Below are positions 6,592-14,337 of a stretch of DNA of 35,731 nucleotides, one piece after another. Source of the DNA: Desulfoscipio geothermicus DSM 3669 (lineage in GTDB: Bacteria; Bacillota; Desulfotomaculia; Desulfotomaculales; Desulfallaceae); assembly GCF_900115975.1 (NCBI RefSeq), contig NZ_FOYM01000034.1, positions 1-35,731 on the forward strand, in the 5' to 3' direction. Position 1 is the first letter of the stretch, and the number at the start of each line of letters is the position of its first letter. The translations under genes were made by a program, and so were the position numbers. Under the pieces are notes generated by a model, which was not told where the DNA came from, ran no database searches, and worked only from the letters and a program-made list of their open reading frames with translations.

Positions 6592-7239
6592 TCAATACTT
6601 CCAATTTGCCTTTATCACCTTAACCTTAACTCCCGAATCCGCAGCCGCTTTCATCACCTGCTTTTGCCTGCTTTCCGAGAACACCAAAAAATTAATCATC
6701 AGCTGTTGTCGTATTCCCGACGGCAGGCGAGAATACAGTTTAATTCTCTCTGCCAGGTACTTAAGCGAATACTGGTAATCAATAGCCAGCACATGCAACC
6801 AACCGTCTTTCTCAAAAAACAAATCCGAACTACGCAAACACCTTTTTAGCACATCGTAATCAGCATCCATCCACCGGCTTAGCACCTCCCGGCGCGGTAA
6901 ATACTCAATCCCCATAGCCAAAGCAAAATCGCAGGCCACCAAGCACTTAAGCACCGTATCCACACCGGCGTTACGAAAAATCCTCGCGTACCACGGCACG
7001 GCAAGACCGATTTCTTCACCGCCCAGGGGCGTGAGATAATAATACAACCGCCCGCAGCTTAACCGGCCCGACTTAATCAAACTCGCCCGGCGCAAAGCCA
7101 ACAGCCGCTTATAGCAGGTGTTATAAGCGCTGCTAAAAAGACCCGCCTTAAACAGCTGTTCCAGCGTAACAAACCGCCACCGGGCGATAAAAGCTAAAAC
7201 ATTTCTATCGCGTTCTGTAACAACAACCAGTCCCACCAC
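6592..7239 (-). CDS. Replication-relaxation-like winged-helix protein (second copy)
   Basis: The 215-residue protein opens with TERDRNVLAFIARWRFVTLEQLFKAGLFSSAYNTCYKRLLALRRASLI. This is the winged-helix pattern of the replication-relaxation family found on Gram-positive plasmids and conjugative elements. The C-terminal part may be nuclease-like, but I cannot identify catalytic residues. It begins with GTG two bases after the TGA of the gene at 7241, so translation is probably coupled. The two genes share N-terminal architecture (T-x-RD-x-x-x-L---AR-R) and may be diverged paralogues acting together at the element's origin. Confidence 0.6.
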   Translation of the reverse strand: MVGLVVVTERDRNVLAFIARWRFVTLEQLFKAGLFSSAYNTCYKRLLALRRASLIKSGRLSCGRLYYYLTPLGGEEIGLAVPWYARIFRNAGVDTVLKCLVACDFALAMGIEYLPRREVLSRWMDADYDVLKRCLRSSDLFFEKDGWLHVLAIDYQYSLKYLAERIKLYSRLPSGIRQQLMINFLVFSESRQKQVMKAAADSGVKVKVIKANWKY

Positions 7240-7240
7240 C

Positions 7241-7903
7241 TCAATTCATGCCGGACGCAATCCGGTAAGTCACAAACTCCCCCGCGGCCCCATATTTGGC
7301 CAGCGTCTGCTCCCGCCCGGCAGGACACACCCAAACCACATTTTTGCCGGCAAACCCGTCCACCTTCTCCCGGATCTGCGCGGGCGTATACTTGCCGCAA
7401 TCAGTCTCCACGAAAATTTCCTCGCCTTCTTCACTAACGTAAGAAGCATCGGGAACCACCAAGCCGGTATTACCGGAGAAAACGTCGTGCTCAATCTCCA
7501 GCGCGTCACCGATACGCCAAGTCTCTTTTTCGTCATCGGAAAGGCCAAAGTAAACCTCGTTAGTCCGCACCTGGTGCACTATCTCGTCAGCCTTACCCGG
7601 ATGGGTAAACACAATACTTCTATCCAAGCCAGGCCCTTGTGGGCCGGTAACCCAACGCTTGCCCTTTGTGTCCAGGCTGTAAACCTTCATGAAAGTGCCC
7701 GGCTTTTCCGCATTGGCCATATGCTCCGCAATATACCCGGCCTTTTGCAGCTGTTTCAGCCGGTCATCACAAGTGCGCTCCTTGGCCGCGGGCCAGTAAG
7801 CGTTCTTGACTTGCCCGAATGAAAGAACCCGGCAGCGTGCCAGGTCGGTAAGAATAGCTTTATCCCGATCCGTTAGCTGTTTGGCTTTGGTAATGCGTGC
7901 GAT
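7241..7903 (-). CDS. Replication-relaxation-like winged-helix protein (first copy)
   Basis: The N-terminal part, KQLTDRDKAILTDLARCRVLSFGQVKNAYWP...RTCDDRLKQLQKAGYI, is a winged-helix of the replication-relaxation type. The C-terminal part (VPDASYVSEEGEEIFVETDCGKYTPAQIREKVDGF...VVWVCP) looks like a restriction-endonuclease-like fold with a D-x(n)-E-x-D pattern, as in other members of this family. The start is odd. GGAGG at 7912-7916 is eight bases ahead of an ATC codon at 7903, and no ATG lies near. GTG at 7912 overlaps the ribosome binding site, and the TTG at 7951 has none. It lies upstream of and is coupled to the second copy. Confidence 0.6.
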   Translation of the reverse strand: MARITKAKQLTDRDKAILTDLARCRVLSFGQVKNAYWPAAKERTCDDRLKQLQKAGYIAEHMANAEKPGTFMKVYSLDTKGKRWVTGPQGPGLDRSIVFTHPGKADEIVHQVRTNEVYFGLSDDEKETWRIGDALEIEHDVFSGNTGLVVPDASYVSEEGEEIFVETDCGKYTPAQIREKVDGFAGKNVVWVCPAGREQTLAKYGAAGEFVTYRIASGMN

Positions 7904-8473
7904 TAAAACCACCTCCTGTAAATACCCCGGCGTAAAAGGGCGCAGCCCCAAAGGGGGTCCGGGGGTTAATAACCCCCGGCGGGGGTATGGGGATTATAAG
8001 GGGAAAGGGGGCAGCGCCCCATTTCCCCTTATGCGGCCCGGAGCGCAGCCGGCAGGCAATGAGGGCACAAAGCCGAATTGCCAGCACAAGCGTTGCCGGC
8101 GGAGCGTAGGGCCGCTGAGCAGTCCGGGTGAACGCGAAGCGTGAACCCCGGAGGCCGAAGGCGGCAGGGGCGAAGCCCCCTGGCCCGAGCAAAGCGAGGG
8201 TGCCGCCGAAGGCCGGAGCGCCGCTTATGGTCCGTGCGAACGAAGTGAGCTACGGACCGTTGGCGGCGGGACTGCTCCTACTCCGCCGTTGTTTGCCGCC
8301 AAACGGCAAACAACAGGCGGAGGAACGCTGCAACGACGCGGACTGGAAGCAACCCGCGCCCCGCAGAAAAGCGACGCAGGCAGCGCCCGCCGCGAAGCGG
8401 GGGGATGCTCTGCGGGGTGGTACTGCGGGGCGCTGCCATGCAGCAACTGCCATTAATGGCGGTTACTGTATGA
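7904..8473. other. Gene-free, hairpin-rich GC stretch
   Basis: No credible gene is seen between the TraG-like gene and the winged-helix pair. The stretch contains a series of stable hairpins. CCGGGGGTTA/TAACCCCCGG is at 7959-7979. ATAAGGGGAAA/TTTCCCCTTAT is at 7996-8032 with an inner GGGG/CCCC. GGGGCGAAGCCCC lies near 8170, and GTCCGT/ACGGAC with a GAACGAAGTGAG loop lies near 8230-8256. A very strong stem lies at 8281-8322. GAGCAGTCC (8117-8125) also pairs with GGACTGCTC (8269-8277). It could be a transfer origin or structured RNA. Confidence 0.55.
8281..8322. repeat. Very stable hairpin, 18 bp
   Basis: CTCCGCCGTTGTTTGCCG (8281-8298) pairs with 8304-8322 with a single bulged base and a 5-base loop (CCAAA). 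It is not followed by a T-tract on either strand, so it is not a typical terminator. Confidence 0.7.
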
Positions 8474-10354
8474 CTACAGGGCAATTTCCTCAGCCTCGGC
8501 GTTGCTGTTTTTGCTGCCAGCTTTTTGCATTACACCCTGATTTTGTTCGGGTGCCAACATGGTTTCCTCCGCTGTTTTTTCTGCTTGGACCAGCTTTCTT
8601 TTGGCTTTTTCTAACATTTCTCTCACCGTGACCGGTTCCGGACCCAGCACTGGCAACTCGGGTTCCGGCAGCGGCAGCTGCTCCAGACGGTCTTTTTCGG
8701 TCTTGGAAATCAGGTAGGCATGGTTGGCCAGCGTGGCCAACCGCCCGCGCCTGATGATGATTGACTTGCCTGGAGGCATTTTTTTGAACGTGTTTGGATG
8801 CATAAGCGGTACTTCTATTTCCGCGCTGCTTTTGCCCACGGTATGCCGTTGGTTGTCGCTGCCCAGGCCGGGCATCCATTCTTGCGTTTGGGTTTTGTTT
8901 TCGCTATAGCTGGCGACCGTTTTTAGAACGGTGCCGCAGTACTGCGAGAAAAGTTCGGCATCAGTGGGAGTGTCCGCATTGAAAATGATTTTAGTTCTTG
9001 TGTTCACCTGAACGGTGTTGACGAAATCATCACCCACTGCTTGCAAGTCTCCCATGGCCTGGTTGGCCAGCACCAGGCCGTAATTAGCGGAACGCACCTT
9101 GGAGATAATATTACGGAACGCCTGGCAGGCCATGTTTTGAAATTCATCTATGGCTATTATCGTTGGCCGGGACTGTGGTGTCCGAAAAGCCGCTTGGTAC
9201 TGGAGGTCCTGGGCGATCATTTTGCCGATGGCCGAGCTGGCCTCCGGGGCCAGAGCGGATTTCAGATCGAAATACACTACGTCCCCGTTTTGCATTATTT
9301 CGGCCAGGTCGATGTCCGGTCGGGGAGAGTTGATTTGTTCCAGGTCCGCAAACGGGGTCAAGGCGGCGGTTAGGCCCTTTATCTGGCTCTCGTCTACTTT
9401 CTGGCCGGTTAGCTGTAGCACCAAACCGGGATTTTGCAAGATACTCTGTATGTCAGCCAGGGTGTATTTTATTCCCTGGCTGTCCAACTCTTTCAAAAGC
9501 GGAATGAATGTGGCCTGCTGCACATAAGAGTAAAACTTCGCTTCTCCCTGGAACACCAACTCTAACGCCGTCATGATCCGCTCTACTTTGTTTAGCGCGG
9601 CGCCGGTGGCCAACGGGTTATACGTGTTGCTTTTCGCGCTAGGGTCAAGGGTGAAGAAGTAAAATCTTTTGCCGTTTTCCTCTGCTGCCTTGGCCAAAAG
9701 CTGGATAGCCTGCTTGTCCTCTTTGAAGTCGATTACAACCAGGGACGCGCTTTTGCGTATGGCTTGCATGCAAATGGGCGTTACGCCGAAGGCGGTTTTG
9801 CCGGTGCCGCTGCCGCCCATGATGTGTATGTGTTCAGCCATGTCGGATACTGACACGGTTATGGGCCGCCGCCGGTCGTCCAGGCCGAGAAAGTATTGGT
9901 TTTCCGGAGTTTTGGCCAGATACCGGCTGGCGTTATATCTCACCTGTTTGAAGCATATTTTCCGAATATCGCGATAGTCGCTGTCTTCGCCTTTTTTCAA
10001 GGCCCTTATCTTGCCCGCAACAACTCCGATCAAAGCCAGGATCGCCAAACCGCCATTCAGGTACAGCCAGCAAGTACGCACTTCCGGACTAGATAGCTTG
10101 TCCGTTGCGAACAGCCAGGCCCGAGCGACAAACATCGGGTGGTGCCAGTACCAGCCGGCCAGGCTGAAATCAGGCGGACTGGGGAAGTGTTCCAGACCGT
10201 CCACCAACGCCATGATATATGCCGCGGCAGTGCCCAAAAGCCAGACGTCGAGAATATATGCAACGGCCAGGCCCAGGCAGCCCAGGCCGGCCAAAGCCAG
10301 CCATTTACATTTTGCCGGCATTTCAGTTAGCCGGTCACGAAGAATGTGTATCAT
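8474..10354 (-). CDS. TraG/VirD4-like type IV coupling ATPase
   Basis: The 626-residue protein has two N-terminal membrane segments (about residues 16-40 and 98-115), a Walker A motif GGSGTGKT (180-187), SLVVIDFKEDK (about 204-214) and a Walker B IIAIDEFQN (399-407). A TraM-recognition-type region follows (NIISKVRSANYGLVLANQAMGDL). This is the layout of type IV coupling proteins, hexameric membrane ATPases that pass DNA to the conjugation channel. The ATG has GGAGG eight bases upstream. It lies 38 bases after the replication initiator and probably in the same operon. No relaxase or mating-pore gene is in the window, so the element may be mobilizable or the rest may lie to the left. Confidence 0.88.
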   Translation of the reverse strand: MIHILRDRLTEMPAKCKWLALAGLGCLGLAVAYILDVWLLGTAAAYIMALVDGLEHFPSPPDFSLAGWYWHHPMFVARAWLFATDKLSSPEVRTCWLYLNGGLAILALIGVVAGKIRALKKGEDSDYRDIRKICFKQVRYNASRYLAKTPENQYFLGLDDRRRPITVSVSDMAEHIHIMGGSGTGKTAFGVTPICMQAIRKSASLVVIDFKEDKQAIQLLAKAAEENGKRFYFFTLDPSAKSNTYNPLATGAALNKVERIMTALELVFQGEAKFYSYVQQATFIPLLKELDSQGIKYTLADIQSILQNPGLVLQLTGQKVDESQIKGLTAALTPFADLEQINSPRPDIDLAEIMQNGDVVYFDLKSALAPEASSAIGKMIAQDLQYQAAFRTPQSRPTIIAIDEFQNMACQAFRNIISKVRSANYGLVLANQAMGDLQAVGDDFVNTVQVNTRTKIIFNADTPTDAELFSQYCGTVLKTVASYSENKTQTQEWMPGLGSDNQRHTVGKSSAEIEVPLMHPNTFKKMPPGKSIIIRRGRLATLANHAYLISKTEKDRLEQLPLPEPELPVLGPEPVTVREMLEKAKRKLVQAEKTAEETMLAPEQNQGVMQKAGSKNSNAEAEEIAL

Positions 10355-10392
10355 CAGGTTTTCCTCCTTTTGGTTGTGGCCACCGGTGGCCT

Positions 10393-11580
10393 TTAGCTCA
10401 GATACAGCGATCTAACCAATTCTTTTTTCCGCCGGGCTTCGTCATCGGGTCCCCTGGCTTTGGATCTTTTCTGCCCTGACTGTTGTTTAGGCATGGTCCT
10501 GATTTGTTGTTGCCGGGGCTGCCCAACTGTATCAGGTATTGGTTTTATATCATTTTGAAGTGCCCAGTTTAACCAGTGACCAATTCCTTTTTTTAGCACG
10601 AGTCCTCCTCTAAGCTGGTTTTCTAATTCTTTAAGCGTATCTGAAAGCTGTTCAGGGGTGTATTTTTTTGCGATATGTTTTGCGAATTGTACCGTAATGT
10701 CTTGACCGGCCACCGCCCGGACATCTTTCCGAATTTTTTCCCACAGTTTTTCTTTGTTCTCTTCTCCACTGACCACCCTTTCACTAAAATTAAAAACAGC
10801 TCTGCTATTTGTAACAGAACTGCCCGTTGTTTCTTCTGTTTTTCTTTCTACGAGGCAATCAAGCAGCTTAGGTGGTAGCTGTACCCCGCATACTTTTTCT
10901 GCTTGCTGCCAAAGTTCGTTGTTGTTGTTTTGTTCATCACTGGAAAAGTTTTTAGGCACATTTTCTTTTCGACTTTTTTCGACAGACGGCTTATCAACAA
11001 CAACAACATTACAACAACATATATTGTTAGTGTCGTCTTTTCCTGTGTCAGGATAAGGCGACATAGGTTTTTTTTCAGTAAAATCAAGGCTTTTTCCTAT
11101 GTCGTGATCTGACGACATAGGTTTCTCGTTACCTTTTCCTATGTCGTCTGTTGCTGACACAGGTTTTTCGTGTTCTTGTCCCAAAACCAAGTTACTCAGG
11201 GGAAGAATCGTATACCTGTTGTTGTCCCATCGGTCACCTTTCTTACCGGTGTTTACATTTTTTTTTCTAACCTTTGTAACTAATACTACGGGTTTACCTT
11301 GCCATCGGTATCGAAGTAAACTGTTAATACGCTCATTAGCCGCTTGGCGGCTCACGCCTAGCGCTTTAGCGATCTGTACTTGAGATGGATAACAGTTCCC
11401 CTGGGTATCCATAAACGTCGCCAATACACAAAGCGTTTTCCAATCGCGGTCAGAAATGTCCGCCAAAAACCCGGAAGTCCTAGCGGCCACGTAAAGCTTC
11501 ACAAAAACCTGTTCCTGCCAACCCTTATTTAAAACATCAAACTCCTTTTGTATTTCAACGGAAATTAGTTTTTGATTCAT
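10393..11580 (-). CDS. Helix-turn-helix replication initiator with iterons inside the gene
   Basis: The product has 395 residues. The N-terminal domain (about residues 15-130) ends in a winged helix: DRDWKTLCVLATFMDTQGNCYPSQVQIAKALGVSRQAANERINSLL. This is the pattern of phage and plasmid replication initiators of the HTH_36/replisome-organizer type. A disordered linker follows with three repeats of KPxSxxxDxGK (about 147-190) and an Asn-rich run. The C-terminal domain (LWEKIRKDVRAVAG...GIGHWLNWALQND) and basic tail are unassigned. The repeats are encoded by three 26-bp palindromes at DNA level, so the origin may lie in the gene as in lambda O. The ATG at 11580 is preceded by GGGTGGAG; a GTG three codons earlier is possible. 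Confidence 0.75.
   Translation of the reverse strand: MNQKLISVEIQKEFDVLNKGWQEQVFVKLYVAARTSGFLADISDRDWKTLCVLATFMDTQGNCYPSQVQIAKALGVSRQAANERINSLLRYRWQGKPVVLVTKVRKKNVNTGKKGDRWDNNRYTILPLSNLVLGQEHEKPVSATDDIGKGNEKPMSSDHDIGKSLDFTEKKPMSPYPDTGKDDTNNICCCNVVVVDKPSVEKSRKENVPKNFSSDEQNNNNELWQQAEKVCGVQLPPKLLDCLVERKTEETTGSSVTNSRAVFNFSERVVSGEENKEKLWEKIRKDVRAVAGQDITVQFAKHIAKKYTPEQLSDTLKELENQLRGGLVLKKGIGHWLNWALQNDIKPIPDTVGQPRQQQIRTMPKQQSGQKRSKARGPDDEARRKKELVRSLYLS
10984..11163. other. Candidate replication origin: three palindromic iterons plus AT-rich stretch
   Basis: Three 26-bp palindromes of the form CCTATGTCG-N8-CGACATAGG lie at 11042-11067, 11096-11121 and 11138-11163. The middle one has perfect 10-bp arms; the outer two have a CCTGTGTCA half-site. 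Start-to-start spacings are 54 and 42 bases, close to whole helical turns. Next to them, 10984-11035 is AT-rich (CAACAACAACAAC, ACATATATTGTT) and holds TTATCAACA at 10991-10999, one base off the DnaA box TTATCCACA. Iterons plus an unwinding region inside the initiator gene match the lambda O arrangement. Confidence 0.6.
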
Positions 11581-11645
11581 GATCTCCACCCTTTTTAACC
11601 GCCAGCAACCTTTCCGGAAAAATTAAATGCCGGGCATAATAAGTC

Positions 11646-11667
11646 AAAACCCTATCTTTCGATAGGG
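11646..11667 (-). terminator. Hairpin with GAAA loop, possible terminator
   Basis: On the minus strand CCCTATC-GAAA-GATAGGG forms a 7-bp stem with a stable GAAA tetraloop, followed by TTTTGACTTATT. It lies just inside the element border, downstream of the broken yhbH, and could end the prkA transcript. The following TTGACT might alternatively be the -35 of a promoter for the replication initiator. Confidence 0.45.
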
Positions 11668-11720
11668 TATAATTTATTTATAAAAGTTTCAAATGCCCGT
11701 CATTCGTGCTTTCCAATTAG

Positions 11721-11873
11721 TCAGATAATTGACATTAGTCTTTCTTCGCTTACCACATCGGCCAGATTTTTTTTGATGGCTTCCCTGACCTTCTCACGGT
11801 GGCGTTCCCGGTCGATCTCACCCTTGCGGTGCAGCGACCAGTCGTCCCGGGAAACTATATACTCACCTGACAT
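11721..11873 (-). pseudogene. yhbH: yhbH (DUF444 sporulation protein), 5' fragment interrupted by the element
   Basis: A 50-codon frame starts with ATG at 11873, 13 bases after the prkA stop, with GGTGGTGAGG ahead of it. It reads SGEYIVSRDDWSLHRKG and continues ERHREKVREAIKKNLADVVSEERL, the conserved N-terminus of YhbH, which is normally about 380 residues. After SEERL the similarity ends and the frame stops within a few codons (MSII, stop). The gene lies where yhbH is expected in the prkA-yhbH-spoVR cluster. The rest of yhbH, and spoVR, are absent here because the accessory element follows. The 3' part may lie on the far side of the element. Without excision the protein cannot be functional. 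Confidence 0.85.
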
Positions 11874-11886
11874 TTTGCCTCACCAC

Positions 11887-13785
11887 CTACCTGTTTAACA
11901 AACTGCCCACATACTTAAGCAATTCATTGGCGCAAATGCTGCAGTAGCCGTACTCATCAATGAGTTTGGCGCTGACTTCGTTAATCCGTTTAAGCTGCTC
12001 CGCGTCGGGAGTCTTCGTGGAAGTGGTAATCTTGACTACGTCTTTCAAATCGGCAAACAGTTTCTTTTCCACTGCTTCGCGCAGCCTTTCGTGCGATTTG
12101 TAATCAAAACGTTTGCCTTTGCGGGCGTAACTGGAGAGCCTGATCAAAATTTCCTCCCGGAAACTCTTTTTGGCGCTTTCGGATACACCGATTTGTTCCT
12201 CTATGGACCGCATCAGCTTTTCATCGGGATCTAATTCCTCGTCGGTAATGGGATCTTTTAATTTTACCCCGTTACAATACGCCTCCACGTTATCCAGGTA
12301 ATTGTCGAACAGCACCCTGGCCGAATCTTCAAAGGAATATACAAAGGCCTTTTGCACTTCTTTTTTCGCCAGTTCATCGTATTCTTTGCGGGCAATGGAG
12401 ATAAAGTTTAACAAACGGTCCCGCTCCTCCTTGGTAATGGAAGGATGCTGGTCCAGTCCGTCCTTTAATGTCCGCAGCACATCCAGGGGATTAATGCATT
12501 TGGTGGTGGTACGAATCAAGGCCGAGCTCAACCGGTTAATGACATAACGCGGGTCCACGCCGCTCATCCCTTCATCGGTATGTTCGGCCTGCAATTCCGA
12601 TACATCCTTTTGCTTGAATCCCTCCACATCTTCACCGTCATAGAGCTTCATTTTTTTAACCAAATCCATGCCCTGTTTCTTGCTTTCCTTCAATCGAGTC
12701 AGAACGGAGAAAATACTGGCCACCCGCAAAGCATGGGGGGCTATATGAATATCTTTTAAATCACTTTGTTTGATTAACTTGTCATAAATTTTGACTTCCT
12801 CTCTGACTTTCAAATTGTAGGGAATTTTCATTACAATGATTCGGGACTGCAGCGCCTCGTTTTTCTTGTTACTGATGAACGACTTATATTCATTTTCATT
12901 TGTATGCGCCACGATCATTTCATCAGCGTAAATTAAGGCAAAGCGCCCGGCCTTGAAATTACCCTCCTGGGACAGGCTGAGCAGATTCCATAAGAATTTT
13001 TCGTCACATTTAAGCATTTCCTGGAATTCCATAATTCCCCTGTTAGCAATATTTAGTTCCCCGTCAAAACGGTATGCTCGCGGGTCCGATTCAGACCCGT
13101 ATTCGGCTATGGTACTGAAGTCGATACTGCCCGTAAGATCAGCAATATCCTGGGATTTGGGGTCGGAGGGGGTAAACGTGCCTATGCCCACCCGGTTGTC
13201 TTCGGACAGGATAATTCGTTCCACCAGGACATTTTCAATATTGCCCCCGTACTCTGTTTCCAGCATCATCCTGCAAGAAGGACATAGTTCGCCTTCAATA
13301 TACACTCCGTACTCCTTTTCAAAATCTTCCCGCAGGTCTTTGGGAATCAAGTGCAGGGGTTCTTCGTGCATGGGGCAGTTTTTTATGGCGTACAGGGCGC
13401 CCCGTTCCGTTCTGCTATATCTTTCCAGACCCTTCTTCAACATGGCCACCAGCGTAGACTTACCGCCACTCACCGGGCCCATTAAAAGCAAAATGCGCTT
13501 ACGCACATCCAATCGCCGGGCCGCCGGGTGAAAATATTCTTCTACCAATTTTTCCAGCGTTTTATCCAGTCCAAAAATTTCCTTGTTGAAAAACTTATAA
13601 CGTTTACCTCCATGTTCCGGTTCTTCCACTCCCGCGTCATAAATCATGTTGTAGATCCTGGAATGGGCCAGTTGCGTCACCCAGGGTTTTTCTTTGACTA
13701 CCTGCAAATAATCGTAAAATGTACCTTCCCATGTATTTTGTTTTTCCAGAGAGCGGAATTCTTCCAAACGTTTAATAAAATTCAC
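11887..13785 (-). CDS. prkA: PrkA serine protein kinase / AAA+ protein
   Basis: The product has 632 residues, almost the same as Bacillus PrkA (631). PrkA is a sporulation-associated AAA+ protein with a kinase-like C-terminal domain. The N-terminus (NFIKRLEEFRSLEKQNTWEGTFYDYLQVV) is typical. The P-loop GPVSGGKST is at about residues 103-111. The AAA region continues with GELCPSC, IADLTGSIDF and NRGIMEFQEMLKC. The frame extends 46 codons further upstream, but this part is unlike the family. The GTG at 13785 has AAGGGAG nine bases ahead and gives the expected N-terminus. It is followed by the interrupted yhbH. It belongs to the mother-cell sporulation programme in Bacillus; I could not identify a clear sigma-E promoter. 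Confidence 0.97.
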   Translation of the reverse strand: MNFIKRLEEFRSLEKQNTWEGTFYDYLQVVKEKPWVTQLAHSRIYNMIYDAGVEEPEHGGKRYKFFNKEIFGLDKTLEKLVEEYFHPAARRLDVRKRILLLMGPVSGGKSTLVAMLKKGLERYSRTERGALYAIKNCPMHEEPLHLIPKDLREDFEKEYGVYIEGELCPSCRMMLETEYGGNIENVLVERIILSEDNRVGIGTFTPSDPKSQDIADLTGSIDFSTIAEYGSESDPRAYRFDGELNIANRGIMEFQEMLKCDEKFLWNLLSLSQEGNFKAGRFALIYADEMIVAHTNENEYKSFISNKKNEALQSRIIVMKIPYNLKVREEVKIYDKLIKQSDLKDIHIAPHALRVASIFSVLTRLKESKKQGMDLVKKMKLYDGEDVEGFKQKDVSELQAEHTDEGMSGVDPRYVINRLSSALIRTTTKCINPLDVLRTLKDGLDQHPSITKEERDRLLNFISIARKEYDELAKKEVQKAFVYSFEDSARVLFDNYLDNVEAYCNGVKLKDPITDEELDPDEKLMRSIEEQIGVSESAKKSFREEILIRLSSYARKGKRFDYKSHERLREAVEKKLFADLKDVVKITTSTKTPDAEQLKRINEVSAKLIDEYGYCSICANELLKYVGSLLNR

Positions 13786-14129
13786 TCTTTCACACTCCCT
13801 TTCAGTGCTTAAATAGGAATTTTTTACATAATAAATCCTATGGTATTCGCACTTTAAAGTAGAAAAAATAGTAATATATATATATGACAGAAATACCAAA
13901 ATGAGTATCCGGCGAAGTGGCAATTATTACGTGTTCCTGCCTGTAATCGACAGCTGACGGGAGCATAATTATTTATTACTGAGAAAATGGGAAATTTATT
14001 TTTTTTTAGACAAACGCTAATAGCTCGGTTGGATATGGAAGTAGTATGAAAATTATTAGCGAAGAATTTACACAAAAAAAAAACGCCACAAATGCAGCGT
14101 TTTTGTAAGTTCATGATAGGCTAACAATC
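13786..14129. other. Intergenic stretch between the 39-aa ORF and prkA
   Basis: These 344 bases contain no convincing gene. They hold the prkA leader, an AT repeat (TATATATATATA near 13875) and the terminator at 14072-14104. An 86-codon frame at 13854-14114 lacks a ribosome binding site and runs through the terminator. The prkA promoter must lie here; CATAGGAT near 13838-13845 (minus strand) resembles a sigma-E -10, but no matching -35 stands out. Confidence 0.5.
14072..14104 (-). terminator. Rho-independent terminator, T10 tract
   Basis: AAAAACGC and GCGTTTTT form an 8-bp stem (14079-14104) around a 10-base loop. On the minus strand the stem runs into ten T residues. It ends the gatD/39-aa ORF transcript. 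The A-tract on the other side gives some plus-strand potential. Confidence 0.8.
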
Positions 14130-14249
14130 CTAAGCTAATTTAACTATGATAAAATTTTTTTCCGGTTCCCACAAACCTTGTAGTTCTTTTTCGTTAACAA
14201 TTTGATAAAAAACTTCTTTACCTTCAATCCAGGTTGCCAGGTAGGTCAC
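14130..14249 (-). CDS. Small 39-residue hypothetical protein
   Basis: GTG at 14249 is preceded by an excellent ribosome binding site, GGAGGT, seven bases upstream. The 39 residues begin TYLATWIEGKEVFYQIVNEK and end KNFIIVKLA, a plausible small mixed alpha/beta protein with no Cys or membrane segment. It is followed by a clear terminator after 25 bases and preceded by gatD with an 88-base gap. The good start signal, sensible composition and terminator argue that it is real. Function unknown. Confidence 0.65.
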   Translation of the reverse strand: MTYLATWIEGKEVFYQIVNEKELQGLWEPEKNFIIVKLA

Positions 14250-14337
14250 GGTCCTCACCTCCCGGAAGGTACATTGTATACAGCATATTTTTAACATTAT
14301 TTTAACAAAAAGTCCCTACACCGGCAACCACTATATT

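Larger units (their letters stand above)
1..11720. mobile_element. Right part of a putative integrated plasmid/conjugative element inserted in yhbH
   Basis: Seen: an XRE repressor with operator, an excisionase-like protein, replication-relaxation-like genes, a coupling ATPase, a replication initiator with internal iterons, secreted cargo genes, and an IS256 remnant at the left margin. All lie next to the point where yhbH breaks off. Inferred: they form one integrated element whose right end is at about 11,720-11,740. The left end, attachment site, integrase and any relaxase are not in the window. It is uncertain whether the IS256 belongs to the element or inserted into it. Confidence 0.6.

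Noticed and set aside
8128-8631. 167-codon plus-strand frame in the hairpin-rich stretch
   Set aside because: It is made of the hairpin repeats and the antisense of the TraG-like gene; composition is Ala/Pro/Arg with no domain.
11640-11720. Attachment-site core
   Set aside because: Without the left junction no repeated core can be defined; only the point where yhbH similarity ends can be given.
11721-11873. A complete short gene after prkA rather than a yhbH fragment
   Set aside because: The 50 codons match the YhbH N-terminus nearly to the break, and the position in the prkA operon is that of yhbH, so truncation is the simpler reading.
13786-13923. Longer PrkA N-terminus (46 extra residues)
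   Set aside because: The extension is hydrophobic and unlike PrkA; the GTG at 13785 has the ribosome binding site and gives the family length.
13854-14114. 86-codon minus-strand frame between the 39-aa ORF and prkA
   Set aside because: No ribosome binding site, low-complexity Phe/Cys/Asn composition, and it runs through a strong terminator.
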